A stretch of 64,000 nucleotides of DNA from NCBI GenBank assembly GCA_902774915.1, contig CACYKH010000003.1, positions 124,001 through 188,000 on the forward strand, given 5' to 3'. Position numbers and translations under genes: made by a program. The notes beneath the pieces are model-generated. The model saw only the letters and a program-made list of their open reading frames with translations, was not told where the DNA came from and did not search any database. Positions 24,181-33,014 of this stretch are shown here, in pieces. The stretch comes from an uncultured Lachnospiraceae bacterium (GTDB lineage: Bacteria > Bacillota > Clostridia > Lachnospirales > Lachnospiraceae). The stretch's first letter is position 1; each line of letters opens with the position of its first letter.

Positions 24181-25083
24181 CTACTTGTTTATGTCCAGGT
24201 CCTGAATGCCCTCACCGAAGTACTGATTTACATCAACGCTTGCATATACCTGCTTGCACATTCCTTCGATCACAGCACCATTACTAACCTGAACTGACTT
24301 AGATTTAATATCACCAACGATAACGGCTGTAGAACCTATTTCCACATCACCCTTAACGTCTATATCTCCTTTTATAGCGCCGGAAATCATAGCATCCATG
24401 GCACTTACATTTCCAACTATCACGGAACCTGCCCCAACTCTCAGAATTCCGCCCGAAAGTATTTCTCCTTCAACATGAGCACTCTCTGCATAGAAATCAC
24501 CAGTCTCGATGTTTCCAGTAACAACTCCGCCTACGACAAGCTTGCCAGTACATTTAATGTTACCTTCTACTCTGCCGAGCATCTCAACATCGCCGTCTAC
24601 ATCCAGGTCTCCAGTAATTGTAGTACCCTTTGTGATATATGTTGTATTCTCACTCATGCCTGTAAGCTCTTCTTCTGAATTTGTTAATTCGCGTTCCAAT
24701 GCGTTCCCCATTTTCTTATTCCCCTTCTTTGACTTTACAGTCTTCTCCGGTTTTTCTTCTTTAATTTCAACCGGCTTTTCTTCTACCTTCTCTTCTGTAG
24801 CCTCTGTCTTTTCTGTATCTTCCGTCTTAACTTCAGGCTCAGCTTCGGACTTATCCTCATCCTTAGCTTCATCTATTTTTAGCTCAGACATATTTTCAGA
24901 AGCTTTCTCAGCTTCCTCTTCAGCCTCTTCGATAACCTCGTCAAGCTCTTCGTCAATACGTTTTTTCAGCTGATCACCAGACACATTTTCTGGGCTGATA
25001 TCCAGAAGATCATCCTCATCAACAGCCGAAATATTATCAACTGCCTGTGCAAAATTCTGTTTTGAACCTTTCATTCTAACCAT
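24181..25083 (-). CDS. Bactofilin family protein with a long acidic N-terminal region
   Basis: A 300-residue protein. The C-terminal half (about 145-290) is a bactofilin/DUF583 beta-helix made of repeating short turns such as GDLDVDGDVEMLGRVEGNIK, with regularly spaced glycine and valine. Such domains polymerise into filaments that scaffold envelope processes. The first 140 residues are unusual: a low-complexity, strongly acidic stretch with alternating Glu and Lys (EEAEEEAEKASE, EKVEEKPVEIKEEKPEK). Typical bactofilins have only short disordered tails. ATG 25083 has a clear GGAGG site. It is first in the pyrH-cdsA-polC operon, an odd place for a cytoskeletal gene and possibly a link between envelope scaffolding and lipid-carrier supply. 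Confidence 0.85.
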   Translation of the reverse strand: MVRMKGSKQNFAQAVDNISAVDEDDLLDISPENVSGDQLKKRIDEELDEVIEEAEEEAEKASENMSELKIDEAKDEDKSEAEPEVKTEDTEKTEATEEKVEEKPVEIKEEKPEKTVKSKKGNKKMGNALERELTNSEEELTGMSENTTYITKGTTITGDLDVDGDVEMLGRVEGNIKCTGKLVVGGVVTGNIETGDFYAESAHVEGEILSGGILRVGAGSVIVGNVSAMDAMISGAIKGDIDVKGDVEIGSTAVIVGDIKSKSVQVSNGAVIEGMCKQVYASVDVNQYFGEGIQDLDINK

Positions 25084-25111
25084 AGTTTACCTCCGAGCTT
25101 TGAACGTGTGT

Positions 25112-25120
25112 ATTATATCA
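25112..25120 (-). promoter_or_regulatory. Extended -10 promoter of the bactofilin-pyrH operon
   Basis: The minus strand reads TGATATAAT, a perfect -10 box with the TGn extension, about 28 bases upstream of the bactofilin ATG. No good -35 box is seen at 16-18 bases. The rest of 25121-25250 is AT-rich with no reading frame or structure I can identify. Confidence 0.6.
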
Positions 25121-25250
25121 TACATCATGCTTTTTTACACCACTTTTACATATATTTTAAAGTTCGTTCATAACTTATTCATATTTATAGTTTATATTAA
25201 AACCATAGATTTTTCATAACTCTCTCACCCTATGAATAGTGTATATTAAA

Positions 25251-25274
25251 AACACCTCGTGAAAACGGGGTGTT
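25251..25274 (-). terminator. Terminator after the sodium:solute symporter gene
   Basis: Ten-base stem AACACCTCGT/ACGGGGTGTT with one G-U pair and a GAAA loop. It is flanked by T runs on both strands (TTTTT on minus, TTTTTT on plus), so it could act in both directions. It lies 41 bases after the symporter stop and closes the yicC...thiN string. Confidence 0.85.
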
Positions 25275-25315
25275 TTTTCTTTGTGTCTATAAAATAATAA
25301 TCAAATCTGGTCATT

Positions 25316-26767
25316 CTATTCAGTAATACGATTACGAACTTCCATGAATTCATCTATATACTTCTCCTCAGGTTTTGGTGTTATAAGACTTACGAGCATT
25401 ATCATGGTAAATGTTGCCATCATAGATGGGATTACCGAATTAATTCCAAGCAGATCACAAAGGGAACCCTTCACTTCTCCAATTCTGAATAAATGCGCAT
25501 ATTTAAACAGTGGAACACTTACAAGTCCTGTAATAAGTCCAGCCAAGGCTCCAAACCTGTTCATTCTTTTCCAGACAAGAGACAAAAAAACAGTTGGTGA
25601 TATAGAACAGCCAAGGGTTGCTATAAATACCAATATAACTGCAAATGAATTCTGTTTAATACACATAGAAAGAACCACCGTTGCAACTCCGCAAAGAACT
25701 GCAATGATGAATAAATTCCTTCTGTCATTCTTATGATTAATTCTCATGATTCTTCCGCTAATCAGAATGTCTTCATAAACTGAAGAAATGGTAGCATGAA
25801 GTGAGCCTTCGAGTGCGGATGAAAATCCAAGGAATATTACAACCATATAGAATGCAGAAAAAACAGTTCCGATTGCATTCATCCTGTCTATACGTTCAAA
25901 CAAAAGGGTAATGTATTCTGAAAGGGAATTTGTAATCTTCTCTGGGAACAGCACTCCTCTGGATACTGCGCCGAGGCAAGCCAGAACCATAAAGAAAAGA
26001 ATTACAAATATAAGAGATATCATCTTGCCTGTTCTTATTGCCTTGCCATCCTCTTCCGCAAAAAACAGTCCAAGCATAAAAGGCATACCAGAAGCCAAAA
26101 ATCCCATTGATATCATGGAGATGTAATCCTCAAGTTCAAGGGGTTCTCCATTATGGAATAAAACATTCAGGTAGTTGCTGACGCTTCCTGTGATATCTGT
26201 GGCCATCATATTTCTTATCAGGGTACTTATTCCAACATCCATAAGCAGGAAAACAACCAGGAATGAAATAACGACTAAAAGGAATACTGCTCTGATCCTG
26301 GCAGACTTGAGCATGAAGTTCACGCCAAACCAGCCAATTGCAAGTGTGATATAAGACATAATAAGAATGGATATTACATCAACATTCATGTTGAATATCT
26401 TTCCAAATACAAATGCGGCCTCCTTAAGAATGAGGGCATTTATCACAAGAGATAGAATAATTATCTCGACAGAAGCAAAAACTCTTACATAGAAGCCCTT
26501 GCTTCCGAATCTATGTTCTAGATATCCCGGTATTGTGAGGATTCTCTTACTTCTCTTTGCGTAGCGCATGAGTCTGTAGGATTCCAAGTTCCAGATGATA
26601 ACGATATTGATAAGTACGCCCAGGAATTGCCAAAAAATACCTGCACCAAAAAGATACAGGTAGAAAGGTAATATTACCACGCCAATAAAACCTGTCAGAA
26701 AGACAGACGATGTAAGGCCTATTTTAATTGGCGAAGCATCTCCTAATACGTATTTACGAATATCCAT
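25316..26767 (-). CDS. Sodium:solute symporter family protein
   Basis: A 483-residue integral membrane protein with about 13 hydrophobic helices, of the SSS (PutP/SGLT) family. Family hints are RILTIPGYLEHRFGS near residue 75, the region FFMVLACLGAVSRGVLFPE near 260, and YMVVIFLGFSSALEGSLHATISSVYEDI near 305-335, equivalent to the sodium-site helix. It would couple uptake of a small solute to sodium entry; the substrate is not evident. The start codon shares a base with the thiN stop, so it is translated with thiN. A thiamine-precursor role is possible from context but unsupported by sequence. Confidence 0.82.
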   Translation of the reverse strand: MDIRKYVLGDASPIKIGLTSSVFLTGFIGVVILPFYLYLFGAGIFWQFLGVLINIVIIWNLESYRLMRYAKRSKRILTIPGYLEHRFGSKGFYVRVFASVEIIILSLVINALILKEAAFVFGKIFNMNVDVISILIMSYITLAIGWFGVNFMLKSARIRAVFLLVVISFLVVFLLMDVGISTLIRNMMATDITGSVSNYLNVLFHNGEPLELEDYISMISMGFLASGMPFMLGLFFAEEDGKAIRTGKMISLIFVILFFMVLACLGAVSRGVLFPEKITNSLSEYITLLFERIDRMNAIGTVFSAFYMVVIFLGFSSALEGSLHATISSVYEDILISGRIMRINHKNDRRNLFIIAVLCGVATVVLSMCIKQNSFAVILVFIATLGCSISPTVFLSLVWKRMNRFGALAGLITGLVSVPLFKYAHLFRIGEVKGSLCDLLGINSVIPSMMATFTMIMLVSLITPKPEEKYIDEFMEVRNRITE

Positions 26768-27405
26768 TAATCTCTGGTCTCCAAAAGAATATAATAGTCA
26801 TCGCAGCTAATAGTTGCGACCGGTTCAGTAATCTCATTACTTACTGTCAGACTATATGCCGCATCTATATCCACGTTCTCTATTTCATACTTAAAGCCCT
26901 TCATGGTAACTCCTTTAGCTGAGCTGCCATATGGGAGAATGGAAATAAACTTTCCATATTGCTCTTCTTTTTTAATCTGCACTATACCTTTGCAAATACT
27001 GATACGATTATAAGTATCAACTATATACGCACTTACACCTTTTTCAAGGGCTTGTCTCAGCATACCAATACAGGACAGACTGTGGTCCATTCTACGTCCT
27101 GTACAACCCAGAAGCACTATTTCTTCAGGTTGTTTTCCCAGAGCATACCTGAAAGCATGTTCTGTATCCGTATCATCCTTTTCGGACTGAAGGACCTCAG
27201 ATTCTACTGCAGAAAGGATCATTTCTTTCTCCTCTGCTTCCACAGAATCAAAATCACCGATGGCAATATCCATTTTGATATTGTTCTGAATCAGTCTCAG
27301 AGCGCCTCTGTCCGCACCAATAACAAATGTTTCACCCATCTCTCTTACTGTTTCTTTAAGAAGCTCATTATCTAATTCTCCACCGGCAACTATAAGTATT
27401 TTCAT
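26767..27405 (-). CDS. thiN: Thiamine diphosphokinase
   Basis: A 212-residue thiamine pyrophosphokinase that makes thiamine diphosphate from thiamine and ATP. Landmarks are the N-terminal LIVAGGELD, IGADRGALRLI near 33, the acidic catalytic IAIGDFDSVEAEEK near 50, and EKDDTDTEHAFRYALG near 78, the D-x-T-D motif of the family. Position after rpe is the same as Bacillus thiN (yloS). No TPP riboswitch is seen upstream, as expected for a mid-operon gene. Confidence 0.93.
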   Translation of the reverse strand: MKILIVAGGELDNELLKETVREMGETFVIGADRGALRLIQNNIKMDIAIGDFDSVEAEEKEMILSAVESEVLQSEKDDTDTEHAFRYALGKQPEEIVLLGCTGRRMDHSLSCIGMLRQALEKGVSAYIVDTYNRISICKGIVQIKKEEQYGKFISILPYGSSAKGVTMKGFKYEIENVDIDAAYSLTVSNEITEPVATISCDDYYILLETRD

Positions 27406-28061
27406 TTCATTATTCTCAGGAATTCTTTAGTATTCTTTTCTGTTTCAGCTCCAAATATAGCTGAACCTGCAACGATGACATTTACCCCTGCATCCAAAAC
27501 CCGCTGAAGGTTATCCAGTGTAACGCCACCATCAATTTCTATATCGAAGTTAAGGCCTCTCGCCTCTCTCTTTGCTACAAGCTCTTTTATCTTGTCAAAT
27601 GTGCTCTCAATGAAACTCTGTCCACCAAAGCCCGGATAAACACTCATAAGGAGCACCATGTCCACCATATCCAGAACATCGTCCAGCGCGCTCACAGGAG
27701 TATCAGGGCTGATTGAAACACATGGTCTGACTCCCGCAGCCTTAATAGCCTCCAGGTCCTCTTTAATATGGTCTGTGGCTTCGAGGTGAATAGTCATATT
27801 ATAAATGCCTATGCTGGCAATCTTATCCAGATATCTTACTGGATCCTGAACCATCATATGAACGTCCAGCTTTGCATCCGGCACTGCTTTCTTCACATAC
27901 TTTATTACAGGAGGTCCAAAAGAAATATTAGGAACAAACATACCGTCCATCACATCAACATGAATATAATCCGCACCGGCATTTATGGCCGTGCGAAGTT
28001 CATCTTCCATATGTCCAAAATCTATCGATAGCATTGATGGTGCAAGTAAATTCACTACCAT
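27402..28061 (-). CDS. rpe: Ribulose-phosphate 3-epimerase
   Basis: A 219-residue TIM-barrel epimerase interconverting ribulose-5-phosphate and xylulose-5-phosphate. Landmarks are APSMLSIDFGHM at the start, YIHVDVMDGMFVPNISFGP near 33, LDVHMMVQDP near 63, LLMSVYPGFGGQSF near 135 and the C-terminal DIEIDGGVTLDNL with VIVAGSAIFG. Normal length. It overlaps thiN by 4 bases and the rsgA stop by 7 bases. Confidence 0.96.
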   Translation of the reverse strand: MVVNLLAPSMLSIDFGHMEDELRTAINAGADYIHVDVMDGMFVPNISFGPPVIKYVKKAVPDAKLDVHMMVQDPVRYLDKIASIGIYNMTIHLEATDHIKEDLEAIKAAGVRPCVSISPDTPVSALDDVLDMVDMVLLMSVYPGFGGQSFIESTFDKIKELVAKREARGLNFDIEIDGGVTLDNLQRVLDAGVNVIVAGSAIFGAETEKNTKEFLRIMK

Positions 28062-28990
28062 TTCCTCCTGTCTTTAATCTCGTTATAAATATCTATATAG
28101 CTATTATATCTTTCCTGCGAAATGAGTCCTTCGACGACAGCTTCTTTTACCAGGCATCCTGGCTCTGCCATATGAACGCATCCACCAAATTTGCATTTGC
28201 CATTTAAATCTTCAAACTCACGCATATAGAGGCGTATATCATCTTCCTCTTCTACCAGGAGCTGAATGGAACTATATCCGGGAGTATCGATGATAAAGGA
28301 ATCATCCATATCCTCTATTTCTATTATCTCGGTATGGCGGGTTGTATTCTTTCCCTTACCAAGCTTCTTACTTATATCCCCTGTCTCGCCTTCATAGTGA
28401 GGCGCCAGGTTATTTATAAGCGAAGACTTACCAACTCCGGAAGGGCCAGAAAGAACAGTCATCTTACCCTTCAATAGTTCTTTTATTTCATCCAGGCCCT
28501 CACCTGTAGTGTTAGAAAGAACTATTACTCTGTATCCTGCTTTACTATAAATATCTCTTAATCTCTCAGCTTCGTTATCATCTGTATCCTTATCATTCGT
28601 ATCCTTATCGTTTATGTATTCATCTCCAGAAACTAAGTCAGCCTTACTTATGACAAGTACTGTCTCAACTTCCTGAAGCTCCATATTTATGAGATATCTG
28701 TCGATAAGTCCCAGATTTGGGGTTGGATGAGTGCATGCAAAGATTACCATCACCTGATCCACGTTTGCCACTGCTGGTCTTATCAGTTCACTCTTCCTGT
28801 CTGCTATATCCACCAGGTAGGCAGTTCTGTCCTCTTCGCTGATAAGCTCTATATCGGCCATATCTCCTACCAGCGGAGTTATGCCCTGCTTACGGAAAAG
28901 GCCCCTTGCTCTACACTCATATAAAACACCAGCGGCATCTACATAGTAGAAGCCGCCGATTCCTTTAATTATTCTTCCTCTTAATATCAT
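28055..28990 (-). CDS. rsgA: Ribosome small subunit-dependent GTPase A
   Basis: A 311-residue RsgA (YloQ), a circularly permuted GTPase that checks late 30S assembly. An N-terminal OB domain (1-65) precedes the permuted G motifs: ISKADLV (G4) near 118, LSGPSGVGKSSLINNL (G1) near 182, DTPGYSSI (G3) near 235. A zinc knuckle with CKFGGCVHMAEPGC near 258-272 follows. Between G4 and G1, near residue 130, lies a short acidic direct repeat (NDKDTNDKDTDD) not expected in the family core; it looks like a local expansion in a surface loop. Placement between prkC and rpe matches Bacillus. Confidence 0.95.
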   Translation of the reverse strand: MILRGRIIKGIGGFYYVDAAGVLYECRARGLFRKQGITPLVGDMADIELISEEDRTAYLVDIADRKSELIRPAVANVDQVMVIFACTHPTPNLGLIDRYLINMELQEVETVLVISKADLVSGDEYINDKDTNDKDTDDNEAERLRDIYSKAGYRVIVLSNTTGEGLDEIKELLKGKMTVLSGPSGVGKSSLINNLAPHYEGETGDISKKLGKGKNTTRHTEIIEIEDMDDSFIIDTPGYSSIQLLVEEEDDIRLYMREFEDLNGKCKFGGCVHMAEPGCLVKEAVVEGLISQERYNSYIDIYNEIKDRRKW

Positions 28991-28992
28991 AT

Positions 28993-31179
28993 CTACTCAT
29001 TTGCATATGAAAGTGTAAGTGATTTGCTGTAGCTTGATGATACATCTGCACCGTTTGAATCAACAACTGTGTATGAAACAGTACCATTGTTGTATGAAAG
29101 ACCACTAGCTGATCCATCTACATTGATTGTTCCACCAGACTGTGTTGTTGTATATGCAAGATGGTATCCACCATCGTCATTGATATAAACATTTACTGTT
29201 ACAGTTGAAGCTGCAAGTGTTTCATCACTTGTTGAGATGCTACCTGTAACCTTACCTGAGTAAGTCTTTGTCTCTGCACCGTTACTAATAACGATATCTA
29301 CAGTAGTTCCTTCCTTAACTTCAGTCTTAGCAGCAACGCTCTGTCTTATAACCTTTCCAGATTCAACATCTGAATTGAACTCGTAGGTTACATTTCCAAC
29401 TGTAAGCTTGTTGGATTCAAGACTTCCCTTTGCAGCTGTTTCTGTAAGTCCAGCAAGATCAGGAACTTCAACAGTCTTCTCTTCTTCACCCTGGCTGATA
29501 TAAATTACAATTGAATCGCCAGCCTTTGCAGAGCTTCCCGCCTTAGGGTCTGTAGAAATAGCTTTTCCTTCTTCAACCTCTTCATCAAACTTGTAGGATC
29601 TGCTTGGCTTCAGACCCTGTGCCTCAAGTGCGGCATAGGCATCATCCTCATCCATACCCTTAACATCAGTTACTGAAATTTCTTCTGCACCAGCACTGAC
29701 AGTTATGATGATTTCTGTATCCTTAGTAATCTCAGTACCATATTCAACGTTCTGGCTGATTACATATCCCTCTTTAACATCAACAGAATTCTCTTCAACA
29801 AACTTGTAGTTTGTGAATCCGGCTTCTTTAAGATCTTTGTCAGCAGCCTTCTCGCTAAGACCAACAACATCGATCATCTTAACCTTCTCTTCTTCTGTCT
29901 CTTCCTCTGTAGTAGCTTCTGTAGTCTTCTTGTTGCTTCCGAAGCTGAACCAGCCCATCATATTACCAACTACTACAAATACGATTACAGCAATAATAAT
30001 GGCTGCTGCAATACCACCGATCATAACGGCTTTCTCAAGCTTTGGATCTACATCGGACTCATCATCTGGATCGTAATCGTCATCATCATCCATTGAATAA
30101 CCGTCATCATCGTCATCTATTTTCTTCAGACCACCTCTTCTGGAAGGTGTATCATCATAAAAATCTTCGTCCTCCTGATTAAGAAGCGCATCAATACGGC
30201 TTCTGTCAGGTCTTACTTCAGAACTGTCTGCAACCATTGTGTTATCCATTGCATCGTACTTATTAGCAGAACCGTTCTTTATCTTCTCCATATCCTCAGC
30301 TGTAAACTGCTGTGTAGGAACACCTGTAAGTGTTGATGGAGCTACAATTATATCTATATTTGGATTATCTTTAACTCTGTTAAGATCAGCTATAAGAGCT
30401 GCAGCTGTAAGGTATCTTCTTTCAGGCTTCTTCTGAGAAGCTTTCATTATGATCTTCTCAAAGCTTGGGTAGATGTCTGGGTACAGCTGTCTTGGTGGAA
30501 TCATATCATTCTGGATATGCATAAGCGCAATGGCTACATTTGTATCACCTTCAAAAGGAACACGTCCTGTAACCATTTCGTACATCGTGATACCAAGTGA
30601 ATAGATGTCACTTCTCTCATCACTGTATCCACCTCTTGCCTGTTCAGGCGAGATGTAATGAACTGAACCGATACCGGTTGTAGACATTGTTGTAGAGGTA
30701 GCAGCCTTAGCAATACCGAAGTCTGTTACCTTAATATTTCCACTCTTAGAAACAATAATATTCTGTGGTTTAATATCTCTGTGGATTACATGGTGCTCGT
30801 GAGCTGCCTCAAGACCTGATGCTATCTGAATTGAGAAATCGATAGCCTGCTGCATTGAAAGTCTTCCATTGAGGTTTATGTACTCCTTAAGAGTAATACC
30901 CTCAACAAGCTCCATTACTATGAAATATCTTCCGTCATCTTCGCAAACATCATATACGCTGACGATATTAGGGTGTGTAAGGCCAGCTGATGACTGTGCT
31001 TCCGCACGGAACTTAGATACAAAATTCTGGTCAGAACTATAATCGGACTTAAGAACCTTTATAGCAACAAATCTTTTAAGTCTCTCATCCTTAGCACGAT
31101 ATACAGTTGACATTCCGCCTGTTCCGACAACATCTATTATTTCATATCTATCGTCTAATATTGTTCCAGGTTTTAACAT
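28993..31179 (-). CDS. prkC: PASTA-domain serine/threonine protein kinase PrkC
   Basis: A 728-residue transmembrane kinase. The kinase domain (about 1-275) has the glycine loop VGTGGMSTVYRA, catalytic HRDIKPQN and DFGIAKA. A juxtamembrane region of about 100 residues is rich in acidic residues (DDDDDYDPDDESD). One membrane helix near residues 385-405 is followed by three PASTA repeats (beginning near 427, 493 and 562) and a C-terminal domain of about 90 residues that is Ser/Thr/Gly-rich. PASTA domains sense muropeptides or lipid II. The phosphatase gene prpC precedes it by 18 bases, and a likely substrate, IreB, is encoded at 5920-6186. Bacillus PrkC also has three PASTA units. Confidence 0.96.
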   Translation of the reverse strand: MLKPGTILDDRYEIIDVVGTGGMSTVYRAKDERLKRFVAIKVLKSDYSSDQNFVSKFRAEAQSSAGLTHPNIVSVYDVCEDDGRYFIVMELVEGITLKEYINLNGRLSMQQAIDFSIQIASGLEAAHEHHVIHRDIKPQNIIVSKSGNIKVTDFGIAKAATSTTMSTTGIGSVHYISPEQARGGYSDERSDIYSLGITMYEMVTGRVPFEGDTNVAIALMHIQNDMIPPRQLYPDIYPSFEKIIMKASQKKPERRYLTAAALIADLNRVKDNPNIDIIVAPSTLTGVPTQQFTAEDMEKIKNGSANKYDAMDNTMVADSSEVRPDRSRIDALLNQEDEDFYDDTPSRRGGLKKIDDDDDGYSMDDDDDYDPDDESDVDPKLEKAVMIGGIAAAIIIAVIVFVVVGNMMGWFSFGSNKKTTEATTEEETEEEKVKMIDVVGLSEKAADKDLKEAGFTNYKFVEENSVDVKEGYVISQNVEYGTEITKDTEIIITVSAGAEEISVTDVKGMDEDDAYAALEAQGLKPSRSYKFDEEVEEGKAISTDPKAGSSAKAGDSIVIYISQGEEEKTVEVPDLAGLTETAAKGSLESNKLTVGNVTYEFNSDVESGKVIRQSVAAKTEVKEGTTVDIVISNGAETKTYSGKVTGSISTSDETLAASTVTVNVYINDDGGYHLAYTTTQSGGTINVDGSASGLSYNNGTVSYTVVDSNGADVSSSYSKSLTLSYANE

Positions 31180-31197
31180 AACTTAAACTCTACCTCT

Positions 31198-31923
31198 CTA
31201 TATAGAAACTATTATTACTGAAATGTTATCATTTCCGCCATAATAGTTAGCTCTACTTATTAATGTGGATACGGCCTGATCCAGGACAGCATTATCCTGA
31301 ACGATATCCTTAATCTCATCATCCTCAACCATATTTGAAAGGCCATCTGAACAAAGCAGAATATGGTCGCCCTCTTCAACCGTAAGTTCAAAGAAATCAG
31401 GCATAGCCTCATCTCTGGAACCCATAGCTCTGGTTATAATATTTTTCTCTGGATGATTTCTTCCTTTATTCCTCTCCAGCTGTCCACTTCTTATAAGCTC
31501 TTCCACGAGAGAATGATCCATGGTGATCTGCTTAATGTCATCGTTAATAATGTAAAGTCTGCTGTCACCAATGTTAGCAACATATAGTTTATCATCAACT
31601 ATAACAGCGGCAACCATAGTGGTTCCCATACCCATCTTATCCTTGTCCTTCTCAGCCTCTTTGAAAAGCTCGTTGCTTGCATATACAAGCGCTCTTTTAA
31701 GAAGAGAAATAGGATTGGCTACAGTTGATTTACTTATAAAGTCAATAACAATACTAATAGCATATCTGGACGCAAAGTCTCCTGCTGCGTGTCCACCCAT
31801 TCCGTCTGCAACTATATACAGGTTAGGAAGAGGTCCAACGGGAGTATTGCTGACAAATATGCTATCCTGGTTATTGCTTCTTTTTCTACCTTTGTCTGTT
31901 CTACCAGTAGATACTAAACTCAT
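31198..31923 (-). CDS. prpC: PP2C-type protein phosphatase PrpC/Stp
   Basis: A 241-residue PPM/PP2C phosphatase that reverses PrkC phosphorylation. Metal-binding motifs are seen in RSNNQDSIFVS, VADGMGGHAAGDFAS near 38, NIGDSRLYII near 118, HILLCSDGLSNMV near 188 and GGNDNISVIIV at the C-terminus. Length is as in Bacillus PrpC (about 250). The start overlaps the rlmN stop by 4 bases; prkC follows. The rlmN-prpC-prkC-rsgA order is conserved. Confidence 0.95.
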   Translation of the reverse strand: MSLVSTGRTDKGRKRSNNQDSIFVSNTPVGPLPNLYIVADGMGGHAAGDFASRYAISIVIDFISKSTVANPISLLKRALVYASNELFKEAEKDKDKMGMGTTMVAAVIVDDKLYVANIGDSRLYIINDDIKQITMDHSLVEELIRSGQLERNKGRNHPEKNIITRAMGSRDEAMPDFFELTVEEGDHILLCSDGLSNMVEDDEIKDIVQDNAVLDQAVSTLISRANYYGGNDNISVIIVSI

Positions 31924-33005
31924 AAACCATACTTCCTTCTTAGCTGTCCACAGGCAGCGTCAATATTTCTGCCCATACCTCTCCTAATAGTAACATTTAT
32001 TCGATATTTTTCAAGTATTTTCTTAAAGCTGGCTATGTTGTCACTACTGCCAGCCTTGTATTCTCGCTCATCTACAGGGTTTATAGGAATAAGGTTTACA
32101 TGGTATATTCCCTGATGTTCTTTACCTTCAGAGCCTCTATTTGAGGTCTTATTTCGCTCTGAAAGGAGTTTTCCAAGCTTTTCAGCACATTCAGGAGTAT
32201 CATTAACCCCATCCATAAGACTGTACTCTATTGTAATACGGCGTCCCGTCTTCTTGAAATAATAGTCTGTGGCATCAAGAGTATCGGCTATCGTGTACTT
32301 ATTTGCTATTGGCATAATAGTTTTTCTTAGTTCATCCGTTGGCGCATGAAGAGAAAGAGCAAAAGTTACAGGAAGTCCTTCATCTGCCAGTTTCCTGATG
32401 TTCGGAACAATACCACATGAAGAAACTGTGATATTTCTGACACTGAGATTATATCCTTCTTCGCTGGTTATGATCTTTATAAAGCGAATAAGATTATCAT
32501 AATTCTGGAAAGGCTCACCAGTACCCATAACAACAATGTTAGAGATTAGATGATCATTCTTCTCTTCTATCTCTTTACTGACAAGGTTCATAGCTATATA
32601 AACCTGACCCAGCATTTCACTTGCTTTAAGGTCACGAATGCATCCTCCTATAGTCGAGGCACAGAACTTACATCCCATTGCGCAGCCCGCCTGAGAAGAA
32701 ATACAAATAGAATTGCCATGATGATACTGCATAAAAACAGTCTCTATCATCTGACCATCTTCCATCTCAAAAAGAAACTTCCGGGTGCCATCCTCACTGT
32801 CCGTCTGATGAGTCACATACTTAACGTGAGTCATCTCCTTATCAAGCTCTTCCCTCATGTCCTTGGAGATATTCGTCATCTCCTCCGCAGTCGAAACATG
32901 CTTCTTATGAAACCACTCATAAATCTGCTTCGCCCTGAACTTCGGATAACCCTTTTCCACACAATATTCAGTTAACTCATCCAAATACAAAGAATTAATA
33001 TCCAT
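31920..33005 (-). CDS. rlmN: 23S rRNA (adenine-2503) / tRNA (adenine-37) methyltransferase RlmN
   Basis: A radical-SAM methyltransferase of about 361 residues. The 4Fe-4S motif is CAMGCKFC; VVMGTGEPFQNYDN near 170, FALSLHAPTDELR near 225 and the C-terminal catalytic cysteine in GRNIDAACGQLR are family signatures. It methylates C2 of A2503 in 23S rRNA and A37 in some tRNAs. I use ATG 33005; an upstream TTG at 33023 lies in the palindromic repeat and is less likely. The AGGAG site is unusually close (3 bases) to the ATG, so initiation may lean on coupling. Confidence 0.95.
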   Translation of the reverse strand: MDINSLYLDELTEYCVEKGYPKFRAKQIYEWFHKKHVSTAEEMTNISKDMREELDKEMTHVKYVTHQTDSEDGTRKFLFEMEDGQMIETVFMQYHHGNSICISSQAGCAMGCKFCASTIGGCIRDLKASEMLGQVYIAMNLVSKEIEEKNDHLISNIVVMGTGEPFQNYDNLIRFIKIITSEEGYNLSVRNITVSSCGIVPNIRKLADEGLPVTFALSLHAPTDELRKTIMPIANKYTIADTLDATDYYFKKTGRRITIEYSLMDGVNDTPECAEKLGKLLSERNKTSNRGSEGKEHQGIYHVNLIPINPVDEREYKAGSSDNIASFKKILEKYRINVTIRRGMGRNIDAACGQLRRKYGL

Positions 33006-33014
33006 ACTCTCCTC

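Noticed and set aside
26767-28061. TPP riboswitch near the thiamine diphosphokinase gene
   Set aside because: thiN is in mid-operon, overlaps rpe, and no conserved riboswitch core is visible upstream.
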